Source: Phycisphaerales bacterium (lineage in GTDB: Bacteria; Planctomycetota; Phycisphaerae; UBA1845; UTPLA1). Taken from it: DNA of 64,000 nucleotides. The stretch is from the NCBI GenBank assembly GCA_022360095.1, contig JAKSDK010000487.1, positions 124,001 through 188,000 of the forward strand, in the 5' to 3' direction. Position numbers and translations under genes: made by a program. The notes beneath the pieces are model-generated. The model saw nothing but the letters and a program-made list of their open reading frames with translations, was not told the origin of the DNA and did not search any database. Below, one piece after another: positions 8,957-17,695 of the stretch (position 1 is its first letter; each line of letters opens with the position of its first letter).

Positions 8957-8984
8957 TTGACTCGTGCAACGAAGAGATTAGGCT
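8957..8984 (+). promoter_or_regulatory. Candidate promoter of the aldolase gene
   Basis: TTGACT (8957-8962) and TAGGCT (8979-8984) with 16 nt between. It sits about 40 nt before the aldolase start, after the stop of the upstream gene. Confidence 0.4.
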
Positions 8985-9025
8985 ATTGTTCCCGAGCATG
9001 AAAATACACCATGGGAGTATCGATC

Positions 9026-9943
9026 ATGACCGAGCGAGTCCGTGAAATCCTGAGTTGGTACAAGAGCGAAAACCCCGGCGTGCTCACAAACCTCGCCCGC
9101 ATGCTGAACCAGGGACGACTTGGCGGCACCGGTCGCATGGTCATCCTGCCGGTTGATCAAGGTTGGGAACACGGCCCGGCTCGTAGCTTTGGCCCGAACG
9201 ACGAAGGTTACGATCCACACTACCATTTCAAGCTGGCCATTGAAGCCGGGCTGAATGCCTACGCCGCGCCTCTCGGTTTTCTGGAGGCCGGGGCCGCCGA
9301 CTTCGCGGGTGAAATCCCGCTGATTCTCAAGGCCAACAACCACGACCTGCTCGCCAACGAGAAGGACTCCTGGCAGGCGCTGACGGCGTCCGTCAATGAC
9401 GCGTTGCGGCTCGGCTGCTGCGCGATCGGACTGACGATCTATCCCGGCTCCGCCTTGCGTCAGGAGATGTACGAAAACCTCCGGGCCTATGCCGAAGAGG
9501 CCAAGGCCGTCGGACTGGCCGTCGTGGTCTGGAGCTATCCACGCGGCAGCTCGCTCAGCAAGGAAGGCGAGACCGCCATCGATGTCGCGGGCTATGCCGC
9601 GCAGATTGCATGCCAGTTGGGTGCCAACATCGTTAAAGTCAAGGTTCCGACCGATTACATTGAACAGGATGCCGCCCGTAAGGTGTATGAAAAGGAAAAG
9701 ATCCCCATCGCAACACCGGCCGAGCGAATCAAGCACATTACGCAATGCTCATTCAACGGAAGGCGCATCGTGATCTTCAGCGGCGGCGCCAAGAAGGATA
9801 GTGATCAGGAGCTGTTCGACGAGATCCAGGCCATCCGCGACGGCGGCGGCTTCGGCTCCATCATCGGCCGAAACACCTTTCAGCGCAAACGCAACGACGC
9901 GCTGAAAATGCTCGATACGATTCTCAAAATCTACGCTGATTAG
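9026..9943 (+). CDS. fbaB: Class I fructose-bisphosphate aldolase (DhnA/FbaB type)
   Basis: 305 aa. It cleaves fructose 1,6-bisphosphate reversibly through a lysine Schiff base, without metal. Family phrases are GGTGRMVILPVDQGWEHGPARSF, LAIEAGLNAYAAPLGFL, ILKANNHDLL, GLTIYPGS, WSYPRGS and GANIVKVKVPTDYIE, where a Lys of the KVK strand is the likely Schiff base; the phosphate loop reads VIFSGGAKK, then GSIIGRNTFQR. ATG 9026 is preferred because GGGAG (9013-9017) lies 8 nt upstream; an in-frame ATG at 9011 is possible. Together with pgk it forms a loose glycolysis/gluconeogenesis group. Confidence 0.9.
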   Translation: MTERVREILSWYKSENPGVLTNLARMLNQGRLGGTGRMVILPVDQGWEHGPARSFGPNDEGYDPHYHFKLAIEAGLNAYAAPLGFLEAGAADFAGEIPLILKANNHDLLANEKDSWQALTASVNDALRLGCCAIGLTIYPGSALRQEMYENLRAYAEEAKAVGLAVVVWSYPRGSSLSKEGETAIDVAGYAAQIACQLGANIVKVKVPTDYIEQDAARKVYEKEKIPIATPAERIKHITQCSFNGRRIVIFSGGAKKDSDQELFDEIQAIRDGGGFGSIIGRNTFQRKRNDALKMLDTILKIYAD

Positions 9944-9990
9944 TCTGTATCAGAGACGCTCCTCCTCTGGACAGACGGCTCATCGCAATG

Positions 9991-10100
9991 CTCAACCCAG
10001 GGCAGGCTCCGCCCGCCGTTGAGACACGAGCTAACATCGACAGAGTTTATGCGCATACAGTGCACACAAGGCCGATGATGGCGGGTGGAACCCGCCCTAC
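9991..10100. repeat. Paired GC-rich inverted repeats (REP/BIME-like), copy A
   Basis: Two hairpin-forming units lie between the aldolase and recQ. CTCAAC (9991-9996) pairs with GTTGAG (10018-10023) around GGGCAGGCTCCGCCC. The second unit, GGCGGGTGGAACCCGCC plus CTAC, spans 10080-10100. The second unit recurs almost exactly at 13532-13552 and, inverted, at 39807-39830. The location, between convergent genes, fits an extragenic palindrome. Confidence 0.7.
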
Positions 10101-10112
10101 TTTGGCGCTGCC

Positions 10113-12056
10113 CTACATCGGCTCTGAGCCGAGCACATCGGAAGCACTCTCCTCGTCAGCCGCGTGTGTTTGACAGAAACTGTCGATGCAGTCCATAAAA
10201 CAATCACCGAAGTTCTTGAGCTTCTGCTCTCCGACGCCGTGAATCATAAGCATCGCGCTTTCGGTCCTCGGCTTTCTTCTGGCCATGTCGCGCAGCGTCG
10301 CGTCATTGAAAACGACATAAGGCGGCACGCCGCGCTCTCTCGCCAGTTGGGTGCGAAGTGAACGGAGTTCCTCGAACAATGGACGATCGACACCGACCCA
10401 GGACGCCGTTTCCCTTCTTGATTCTCGGGAGGGCTTTTCGGGAAGACTTAACATGCGGACGTTCCGTTCTCCACGCATGACTTCCCAGGACGCGCCGTTG
10501 AGCCGCAATGTCTTGTACTCATCGGTTGTTCGTTCAAGCAGGGACTGGTCAAACAGTTGATTGACCATGTGCAGCAGACTTTTGCGCGACGTGTCCCGCA
10601 TCAGGCCGTAGGTGCTGAGATTTTGATGCTGCCATTTGCGAATCATCTCCGTATCGCCGCCGCGAAGAACGTTGACGATATGGTTGATGCCGAATCGTTC
10701 CTCCGTACGGGCGACGCATGAGAGAATCATCTGGGCCGGCACGGTGGCGTCTTCCATGTCCGGCGTTTCGTTCAGACAAACGTCGCAGGCTCGACAGTTC
10801 GCCTTTTCATACACCTGGCCGAAATACTCTGACAAGTGCTTATGGCGACAGTGAAAAGGCTGGCAATAACGTCGCAAATGTTCCAACAACTCCAACTTCG
10901 CGTCGAGGGATTCAGCCTGGGCTCCGGCGTCTTCGTGACTCCTGGTCAACAGTGATTTCCAACGGGCGAAATCCGAAAACGAATAGAACAATACACATTC
11001 GGCTTCAAGTCCGTCGCGACCCGCTCGCCCGGTTTCCTGCTGATAGTGCTCGATCGACTTAGGCATGGCGGCGTGGACGACGCAACGAACGTTGCTGCGG
11101 TCGATGCCCATGCCGAACGCCACCGTGGCAACGATGACATCCAGCTCTTCATTGGTGAATGCCTCCTGGGTCTGTCTCCGTTCATCAGCATTCATGCCGG
11201 CGTGATAGTGAGCGGCTTTCACTTTTTGGACTCTTAAGAATTCGGCCAAGGCCTCCGTATCCTTGCGCGAAATGCAATAAACGATGACAGCCTCATCGCG
11301 ATGCCGCCGGATGACCTCAAGGACCTGCCGATTCACATCCAGGCGCGCCACAACGCGATAAGCCAGATTAGGGCGATCAAACGTGCCAACCAACAAGGCG
11401 GCTTCATCCAACCCAAGCTGTTCAATGATATCCCGGCGCACGCGCTCGGTGGCCGTGGCAGTGTAAGCGTGGATGCTCGCACGAGGGAATTCCTGCTTCA
11501 ATTGCGAAAGCTGACGATACTCGGGGCGAAAATCGTGCCCCCAATGGCTGATGCAATGGGCCTCATCAATGGCGAAGGAGCGTACGTCAACGCGCGACAA
11601 CATCGAAAGAAAACCGGAAGTCATGAGCCGTTCCGGGGCGACAAAAACCAGGCGATGCTTGCCGGTGACGACGTCGTTCAGCGTGTTGTGCCGTTCGTCA
11701 GGCGTTAGTCCGCTGTGCAGAGCGGCCGCCGGATAGCCGCAGGCTCGCAGCCCGTCGACCTGATCTTTCATCAACGAGATCAATGGAGAAACGACGATAT
11801 CGGTGCGTTCAGCGAGCAGCGGAGGGACCTGATAACAAAGCGACTTCCCACCACCCGTGGGAAGGACGACCAGCGAATCGCGATGTTCCAGCCCTGCTCG
11901 AATGGCCGCTTCCTGGTGGGGCCGCAGGGACGTGTAGCCCCAGTACCGACGAACCTCGCTCAGTATCTTATCCAGCGGCAACGTACTCCCAACACCGATT
12001 TGCTCCGGATGATCAATGGCTTGTCCTGTCATGCCGCGAAGGCTAACCAAAAACAT
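10113..12056 (-). CDS. recQ: ATP-dependent DNA helicase RecQ
   Basis: 647 aa. An SF2 3'-5' DNA helicase for recombination and fork repair. Motif 0 is LRPHQEAAI; Walker A is VVLPTGGGKSLCYQVP; motif II is AIDEAHCISHWGHDFRPEY; motif VI is QQETGRAGRDG. The zinc-binding domain has CRHKHLSEYF, CRACDVC with the usual Cys spacing; then a winged helix, and a C-terminal HRDC domain (VPPYVVFNDATLRDMARRKP, residues ~565-630). ATG at 12056 or in-frame ATG at 12032 are both possible. Divergent from the LKR-like gene across 90 nt. Confidence 0.96.
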   Translation of the reverse strand: MFLVSLRGMTGQAIDHPEQIGVGSTLPLDKILSEVRRYWGYTSLRPHQEAAIRAGLEHRDSLVVLPTGGGKSLCYQVPPLLAERTDIVVSPLISLMKDQVDGLRACGYPAAALHSGLTPDERHNTLNDVVTGKHRLVFVAPERLMTSGFLSMLSRVDVRSFAIDEAHCISHWGHDFRPEYRQLSQLKQEFPRASIHAYTATATERVRRDIIEQLGLDEAALLVGTFDRPNLAYRVVARLDVNRQVLEVIRRHRDEAVIVYCISRKDTEALAEFLRVQKVKAAHYHAGMNADERRQTQEAFTNEELDVIVATVAFGMGIDRSNVRCVVHAAMPKSIEHYQQETGRAGRDGLEAECVLFYSFSDFARWKSLLTRSHEDAGAQAESLDAKLELLEHLRRYCQPFHCRHKHLSEYFGQVYEKANCRACDVCLNETPDMEDATVPAQMILSCVARTEERFGINHIVNVLRGGDTEMIRKWQHQNLSTYGLMRDTSRKSLLHMVNQLFDQSLLERTTDEYKTLRLNGASWEVMRGERNVRMLSLPEKPSRESRRETASWVGVDRPLFEELRSLRTQLARERGVPPYVVFNDATLRDMARRKPRTESAMLMIHGVGEQKLKNFGDCFMDCIDSFCQTHAADEESASDVLGSEPM

Positions 12057-12146
12057 CCTTCAATACCAGTTTTTTGTTTTAAGTTTGTTAGGGCCGTGGC
12101 GAAATGGGTGCCTTGTCGCGTAGGATCATGGAACAGGAGCAAGACG

Positions 12147-13445
12147 TTGAACCGCATTGGCATTCGCCGCGAAGACAAAAGCAAATGGGAAGCCCGGGCA
12201 CCATTGGTGCCGACGGACGTCGAACTGCTCATTCGCGAACATGAGATCGAGTTCCTCGTGCAGCCCTCCCCGATTCGCGCCTTTCCGGATGCCGACTACC
12301 AGAAGGCCGGGGCGCTGTCGACGGAGGATCTCTCCGACTGCGATATCATCATGGGGGTCAAGGAGATTCCGCTCGAGAAATTTGAACCGAACAAAACCTA
12401 CGTCATCTTTTCGCACACGATCAAGGGACAGTCGACCAACATGCCCGCTTTGCGGCGACTGGCGGAACTGCGCTGTCAACTGATCGACTATGAGATGATC
12501 GCCGATGAGCATGATCGGCGGCTCGTGGCCTTCGGACACTTCGCGGGGATCGCCGGAATGGTCGATTCCCTTTGGGCCCTGGGGCGAAGACTCGAGCATG
12601 AAGGCATCGACTGTGCTTTCTCACGGATTCAACCGGCCCATCAATACAATGACCTCGAACACGCCAGACGCGAGTTGGCCAAGGTGGCAAGCGACATCCG
12701 CCGTCAAGGTTTGCCCGAAGCGATTTGCCCCTTCGTTTGCGGCTTCGCCGGCTACGGACAAGTTTCGCAAGGGGCCCAGGAGATTTACGATCTCCTGCCC
12801 GGCGAGGAGATCATGCCGGAAGACCTTGCCGCTACGGGATCGGCGCGGAACGTTTGCTACAAGGTCGTTTTCCACGAAGAGCACATGGTGGAACGGTGTG
12901 ATGTCGCCTCTCCTTTCGAGCTTCAGGAATATTACACCCATCCCGAGCGCTATCGGGCGTGCTTCGCGCCGTTCGTGGAGCACCTGACCATCCTGATCAA
13001 CGGCATTTACTGGGATCCCAAGTATCCCAGGATGGTCACGCGAAGTCATCTCCGGGACTTGTACAGTGGACAGTCTTCTCCTCGACTTCGAGTCATTGGC
13101 GACATCACCTGTGACATCGACGGCTCGCTGGCCTGTACGGTCCGCGCAACCACGCCGGACAATCCCGTGTACGTATTTGACCCCGGCACCGGCCGGACAC
13201 ATGACGGCGTGGACGGTCACGGACCGGTCGTGCTGGCCGTGGATGCCTTGCCCTGCGAAGTGCCCGTAGATGCGTCGAGGCAATTCAGTCTTTCGTTGTC
13301 GCCATTTTTACCGGGACTGGCCGGGGCTGATTTCACCGCCGATCTCTTAAACAGCGGACTGCCGCCGGAACTGCAACGCGCGACCATCGTTTACGACGGG
13401 GAATTGACGGAGCGATTCTCCTATCTTCGGCAACACATTTCGTGA
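12147..13445 (+). CDS. Lysine-ketoglutarate reductase (saccharopine dehydrogenase)-like protein
   Basis: 432 aa. The N-terminal half matches the alanine dehydrogenase/LKR fold: IGIRREDKSKWEARAPLVP, IIMGVKEIPLEKFEPNKTYVIFSHTIKGQ and a glycine-rich GFAGYGQVSQGAQEI. The C-terminal part (VIGDITCDIDGSLACTVRA, YVFDPGTG) matches the reductase half of LKR/SDH enzymes. It would form saccharopine from lysine and 2-oxoglutarate. No separate saccharopine dehydrogenase is adjacent, so substrate is inferred. Start is TTG 12147, with AGGAG (12135-12139) 7 nt upstream; the frame is open far upstream but overlaps recQ antisense. Confidence 0.8.
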   Translation: MNRIGIRREDKSKWEARAPLVPTDVELLIREHEIEFLVQPSPIRAFPDADYQKAGALSTEDLSDCDIIMGVKEIPLEKFEPNKTYVIFSHTIKGQSTNMPALRRLAELRCQLIDYEMIADEHDRRLVAFGHFAGIAGMVDSLWALGRRLEHEGIDCAFSRIQPAHQYNDLEHARRELAKVASDIRRQGLPEAICPFVCGFAGYGQVSQGAQEIYDLLPGEEIMPEDLAATGSARNVCYKVVFHEEHMVERCDVASPFELQEYYTHPERYRACFAPFVEHLTILINGIYWDPKYPRMVTRSHLRDLYSGQSSPRLRVIGDITCDIDGSLACTVRATTPDNPVYVFDPGTGRTHDGVDGHGPVVLAVDALPCEVPVDASRQFSLSLSPFLPGLAGADFTADLLNSGLPPELQRATIVYDGELTERFSYLRQHIS

Positions 13446-13467
13446 CACGGTTTCTCTTCCAATTCAC

Positions 13468-13497
13468 TTGTTACGCGCAGTCAGGCGCTTTTATACT
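13468..13497 (+). promoter_or_regulatory. Promoter upstream of the metallophosphoesterase gene
   Basis: TTGTTA (13468-13473) and TATACT (13492-13497) with an 18-nt spacer. The transcript would start near 13504, so a copy of the GC-rich palindrome (13532-13552) falls inside its 5' leader. Confidence 0.55.
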
Positions 13498-13531
13498 GAG
13501 CACGGGGAACCAAGTACGTATCATGGATGTC

Positions 13532-13552
13532 GGCGGATGGAACCCGCCCTAC
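13532..13552 (+). repeat. GC-rich palindrome, copy B
   Basis: GGCGGATGGAACCCGCC plus CTAC, one base different from the unit at 10080-10100. It lies in the presumed leader between the promoter and the phosphoesterase start. Confidence 0.65.
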
Positions 13553-13582
13553 AATTAGGCTTGTTTGTTTAAGGTATCGTCG

Positions 13583-15073
13583 ATGCGAAAATGCCGGTGG
13601 TTGGTCCTTGGATTATTCGTTTCGATCACGACGGCATGTGCGTCGTGTGAAGTCGACGACGGTCTTCGATTACCGTCACGTCAAAACGACACTTTTGACA
13701 CGACCGGTTTGACTCTCGTCGCCAGGATCTTTCACATTTCGGACACACACGTTGTTGACGAGGAGTCACCGGCCCGGTTTGCCGGAGCTCAAGTCATCAC
13801 AACAAGCGCCTGGCGACCTTACGAAGCCTATTCGACGCAGCTCTTCGACGGAATCGTCCGAACGTGTAATCGCCTTCATGCCTCGGGGCTGCCCGTTTCA
13901 TTCCTTGTCCACACCGGGGACGCCTGTGACAACAGCCAGGTGAATGAACTCGATTGGTTCACGGGAGTATTTGACGGCGAAATCATCGATCCGCTGACCG
14001 GACCGGACGACCGGCCGTCGGAGGTCCGTCCCGCCACGCTGCTTGATCCGCATGCCGCCTTTCAGGCTCAGGGACTCTATCGCCAGGGCGTGCATGGCAA
14101 TGCACCGTCGATTCCGTGGTACGGCGTCTTTGGAAACCACGATGTCTATGCGATCGGCGTGTTCCCTTTCTTTGAAGAACTTTTCGGGCGAAGGACCGCG
14201 CCGCTGCCGCTGGAAGACCGGCCGGACATCCTCCTGCCGGGAGAGCTTGATCCCGTCGGTTTTCTCACGCACGGCAAGGTGACGCCTGCCAACCCCGGTC
14301 CGCCCGAACTTTTTGAATTGCGGCAGTGGGTCGAACCGAATCCCGCACGAGCTTTCTATAACAAACGCGAGTTCATTCGGGCGATGTTTGACACCGTGAC
14401 CGGTCCGGAGGGGCATGGTTTTTCGAGCGCCGAATCAGGACCGAGCTGGTACAGCGTCTCTCCGTTGCCGGGATTGCGACTCATCGGCTTGGATACGTGT
14501 GACCCAGCCCATCAAATCCGGGGGTTCTTCTATCAGGACGGCTCGATTCTCACTGAGCAGCTTGCTTTTCTCCGGTCCGAACTGACGGCAGCCCAAGACC
14601 GTGGCGAACTTGTGATCGTGGCATCCCATCATCCGAGCGCCTTTCTGCGAGCAATCTACGGCAGTGCCGTGGTCGGTTCAGGATTTCGAGCGATCTTGAA
14701 CGAATTCCCCAACGTGATTCTGCACCTGGCCGGCCACACACACGTGAACAGAGTCACGGACCGTGAGACCTATGTCGAAATCGAGACATGCTCCACATTG
14801 GACCTGCCGCAGGAAGGGCGACTCATTGAAATCTGGCAAAACCAGGCTGACGGTTCAGTCGCCGTCGCATATGCCATGTTCTCTCACCTGGACGACACAC
14901 TTCCGGCATTGAATGATGATCCTCTGCGAAGATTGAGAGAACAGGCACAAGACATCGCATCGAACGATGATCGGGCGGCCGCGCGTCAGAAAGAGCGGGA
15001 TCCAAGCGGCGCTGATCCCCGTGGACGGCCGAAGGATCGCATCGGAGTGTTTTTCACGACTCCGAGATGGTAA
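13583..15073 (+). CDS. Calcineurin-like metallophosphoesterase, probable lipoprotein
   Basis: 496 aa. Export signal LVLGLFVSITTAC with a lipobox-like ITTAC. All metallophosphoesterase blocks are present: HISDTHVVDE, HTGDACDNSQVNE, FGNHD, ASHHPSAF and LAGHTHVNR, so a dinuclear metal centre is expected. A C-terminal charged tail (NDDRAAARQKERDPSG) is unusual. Substrate unknown; relatives hydrolyse phosphomonoesters or diesters, often extracytoplasmically. Start ATG 13583 has AAGG (13571-13574) about 8 nt upstream; an in-frame start at 13565 would add six residues before the signal. Confidence 0.85.
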   Translation: MRKCRWLVLGLFVSITTACASCEVDDGLRLPSRQNDTFDTTGLTLVARIFHISDTHVVDEESPARFAGAQVITTSAWRPYEAYSTQLFDGIVRTCNRLHASGLPVSFLVHTGDACDNSQVNELDWFTGVFDGEIIDPLTGPDDRPSEVRPATLLDPHAAFQAQGLYRQGVHGNAPSIPWYGVFGNHDVYAIGVFPFFEELFGRRTAPLPLEDRPDILLPGELDPVGFLTHGKVTPANPGPPELFELRQWVEPNPARAFYNKREFIRAMFDTVTGPEGHGFSSAESGPSWYSVSPLPGLRLIGLDTCDPAHQIRGFFYQDGSILTEQLAFLRSELTAAQDRGELVIVASHHPSAFLRAIYGSAVVGSGFRAILNEFPNVILHLAGHTHVNRVTDRETYVEIETCSTLDLPQEGRLIEIWQNQADGSVAVAYAMFSHLDDTLPALNDDPLRRLREQAQDIASNDDRAAARQKERDPSGADPRGRPKDRIGVFFTTPRW

Positions 15074-15116
15074 GATCTACTCAGACGATTTCTGCGTTTG
15101 ATGATGGAGTGCGAGG

Positions 15117-15482
15117 ATGGCGAAACCGCATCTTTTGATCGAAGATTATGCCGGGGTCGCCGTCGTGACGTTTACGGACAGCTCGATCCTGGATTCGAAG
15201 TCCATCGAAGAACTGGGCGAAGCACTCTATCACATGCCGGATCACCAACACAAACAAAAGCTCGTGCTCGATTTCACCCATGTGAAGCTTCTTTCGTCGC
15301 AAACCATCGGCGTCCTGTTGACCTTGCAGAAGAAGATGAAGGCCATCAAGGGTACGCTGGTGATGTGCGGTCTTCGAAAAGAGGTGATGAAGCTGTTCAC
15401 CATCACAAATCTCGACCGGGAGTTCAAATTCTATAAGGATGACGCCGCCGCACTGGAATCGTTCGGCGTTCGGGTCAAGTAG
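15117..15482 (+). CDS. STAS-domain protein (anti-sigma-factor antagonist type)
   Basis: 121 aa, a stand-alone STAS domain. The phosphorylatable Ser region reads VKLLSSQTIGVLLTLQKK (~residues 56-73); the flanking strands IEDYAGVAVVTFTD and GTLVMCGLRKEVMKLF fit SpoIIAA/RsbV. Such proteins bind anti-sigma kinases when dephosphorylated and are reset by SpoIIE-type phosphatases. No kinase is adjacent; the nearest phosphatase is the SpoIIE protein at 46849-48129, so a link is only a suggestion. GGAG lies just before the ATG. Confidence 0.88.
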   Translation: MAKPHLLIEDYAGVAVVTFTDSSILDSKSIEELGEALYHMPDHQHKQKLVLDFTHVKLLSSQTIGVLLTLQKKMKAIKGTLVMCGLRKEVMKLFTITNLDREFKFYKDDAAALESFGVRVK

Positions 15483-15506
15483 GCTTCGACTCTGGTCGGC
15501 TGTTAC

Positions 15507-17690
15507 TTAACGCCCCCGTCGTCGTCTCCGTCGAAACGAGAGTGTCGCCACGATCATCGCCATGAGTGTCAGGCCGCTCGACATCGTCGCAGCCGGAGCA
15601 CATTCGACGGGAGGGATCGGCATGTCGATCGTACCGTCCTCCGCTTCAACGGTCACCCGAACAAAGTCGCTCGCCGAACATCCTGATGAGTCTGTCACCA
15701 CGAGCCGCGCAACATAAACGCCGGCTGGAAGGGGACCATAGGCCGGATTCGATTCAGTAATGATCGGCCCGTTGGGATTCCCCCGAAGTGTCCACTCATA
15801 AGTGTATGGTGGAACACCATTGAGACCGGCCGGACTTCCGCCGACCGTCACGATCGCGCTCGTCGTTACGGTTTGATCCGGACCCGCGTCCGCCCGGACA
15901 AAATCCGCTTCACATTCGTCGGGGATGGTGTTGCCATTACAATCGTCGCTGAGACCCGTTACGACATCTTCACTGTCCAGGAATTGATTCCCGTTACAAT
16001 CGGAAATCTCCAACGCCCATGTTGCGCCTTGAAAGATATTCCCGAAAGAATCGGTGAGCGCGCCGTCCGGGATTTCAACCAGGACGGGACCGTCAGGCGG
16101 TGACTCGAATCCTTGAAACGAGAAAGGCCCCGTTCTGCCTTGTGTCAAACCGGCCGCGGGCATGCCGTCAACAACGGCCGAAGTCGCAGGCGACCCATTG
16201 ACCGTCAGATCACCCGGCTCAACATTCTTCACCGGCTTATCGAACGTGACCAGAATCTCAGTCAGCACGGCCGACTTGGAACCCTCAGACGGATCCACGG
16301 TCGCCACAACCGGCGGCTCCATATCGTCCACAGACCCGCGAAGTTCGAATTCATACATCTGAGCCCGACTGTTTCCGCTGTTGGAAATACGGATAAAATA
16401 GGTGCCAGGCACGGGGGGCATTTCAAAATCAATCAGCTCCTCCGGCATGCCTGCCGGGGTGTCGTTCTTCGTGATTAGCCTCGTCGATCCGTTGATGTCG
16501 ATGACCTCAATCACGAGGTCGCCTTCCATCCTGGAATCAAACTCCACTCCACTCGCGCAGGCCTGATCCTGCGGTCCTTCGAGATACCGCTCGCCAACCG
16601 GTGTCACGATCACACTGATGAACTGGTTCGCCGGCATGTCCGCTGCAAACCAATCAGAGTCGGAATCATCGTCAATGCTCAGAAACTCATCGTTGTCGAC
16701 GTTAAGTCCCAAAGTCTCCATCGTAATAGTGGTGCTCTCCAACTCACCCAGAAGGGTCGGAGCAAAAAACGAATCATTCGGTTCCAGAGGATCTCCGTAT
16801 CCGCGATGCCCTGCCAAAATGTCATCGGGTTGCGGTCCGTCGAAAGCGAGATTCACGAAGGGTTCCATCAGCTTGAAGGTCACCAAAGGATCAGGGTCGC
16901 CGGCGCTCACCGGGCAGACGTGCGCGAAACCCAGTCCATGACCATGCTCGTGGGAGACCACGTTCCGGAACGCACGGAAGTTGTTGGCATCGTTGTTATA
17001 AAAAAGGTCATTCGTATCGATCACCATGTCGCCGCCGAAAGGCGGAAAGAAGTTGTAAGCCAAAACGCCGCTTGTCCCGTCCAGGGGATGTCCGCCGATC
17101 CGAACATCGCCACGCACACCGCCGACACCGTTCGTCTGAAGTGGAAGACCGTCGTCCTGGGGTTCAAAAACATAAGTTGTTCCAGTGAGATCGCCCCAAC
17201 GATCAAACACTTCTTGGAACAGCGGCATCCACACGTCCGGGCTGCCATACAGGCCCGTGAGAAACGCCCTCAAATCACTGGGGTCGGCCTCTTCACCGGG
17301 AACACCTCCATCCGCAATCGGCGTGCCGTCGGGGACGATGCTCCAGGTAATGGTGGTGGGATCGCCCTGGTCGAGCCCCCCGCCGTTCGTGGCGGTCGTC
17401 GCCCAGCGTTGGTTATCCTGGTGTTGAAACGGTTGAAAAGGAACATCCCCATAGACGGCATCATAGTAGGCCTCAATGACCTCCCGCGGCGTGCCGGGTG
17501 CAAAGCAAATCGAGGCCCTGCCCGCGATGAGCGAGGGACGCACGGGTCGTCGCGAAGCCTTCGTCTGAGACTGAGATTCTGAGACCGATTCAGGCAAAGC
17601 ATTGTTGTAAAGAACCACCAGCGCTGAGAGCAAAACAGCCAGTGGCAACAAACAAACGGCGAACACTAATCGACATCGTGTCATCATCAT
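15507..17690 (-). CDS. Secreted matrixin/reprolysin-type zinc metalloprotease with PKD and C-terminal sorting tail
   Basis: About 727 aa. Signal helix LVFAVCLLPLAVLLSALVVL. The catalytic motif is HEHGHGLGFAH (residue ~243), the metzincin HExxHxxGxxH. After it come a pre-peptidase-like beta-sandwich (FAADMPANQFISVIVTPVGE, TYFIRISNSG), a SbsA-type Ig fold (ILVTFDKPVKNVEPGDLTVNG), a DCNGN/DDCNGNTIPDECE calcium-type stretch, a PKD domain (ADAGPDQTVTTS, YEWTLRG) and the tail SGLTLMAMIVATLSFRRR. GAGG precedes a run of three ATG codons at 17690, 17687 and 17684; any may be used. Starts 5 nt after the subtilisin gene, whose C-terminal ~250 aa are homologous. Confidence 0.85.
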   Translation of the reverse strand: MMMTRCRLVFAVCLLPLAVLLSALVVLYNNALPESVSESQSQTKASRRPVRPSLIAGRASICFAPGTPREVIEAYYDAVYGDVPFQPFQHQDNQRWATTATNGGGLDQGDPTTITWSIVPDGTPIADGGVPGEEADPSDLRAFLTGLYGSPDVWMPLFQEVFDRWGDLTGTTYVFEPQDDGLPLQTNGVGGVRGDVRIGGHPLDGTSGVLAYNFFPPFGGDMVIDTNDLFYNNDANNFRAFRNVVSHEHGHGLGFAHVCPVSAGDPDPLVTFKLMEPFVNLAFDGPQPDDILAGHRGYGDPLEPNDSFFAPTLLGELESTTITMETLGLNVDNDEFLSIDDDSDSDWFAADMPANQFISVIVTPVGERYLEGPQDQACASGVEFDSRMEGDLVIEVIDINGSTRLITKNDTPAGMPEELIDFEMPPVPGTYFIRISNSGNSRAQMYEFELRGSVDDMEPPVVATVDPSEGSKSAVLTEILVTFDKPVKNVEPGDLTVNGSPATSAVVDGMPAAGLTQGRTGPFSFQGFESPPDGPVLVEIPDGALTDSFGNIFQGATWALEISDCNGNQFLDSEDVVTGLSDDCNGNTIPDECEADFVRADAGPDQTVTTSAIVTVGGSPAGLNGVPPYTYEWTLRGNPNGPIITESNPAYGPLPAGVYVARLVVTDSSGCSASDFVRVTVEAEDGTIDMPIPPVECAPAATMSSGLTLMAMIVATLSFRRRRRRGR

Positions 17691-17695
17691 GATCC

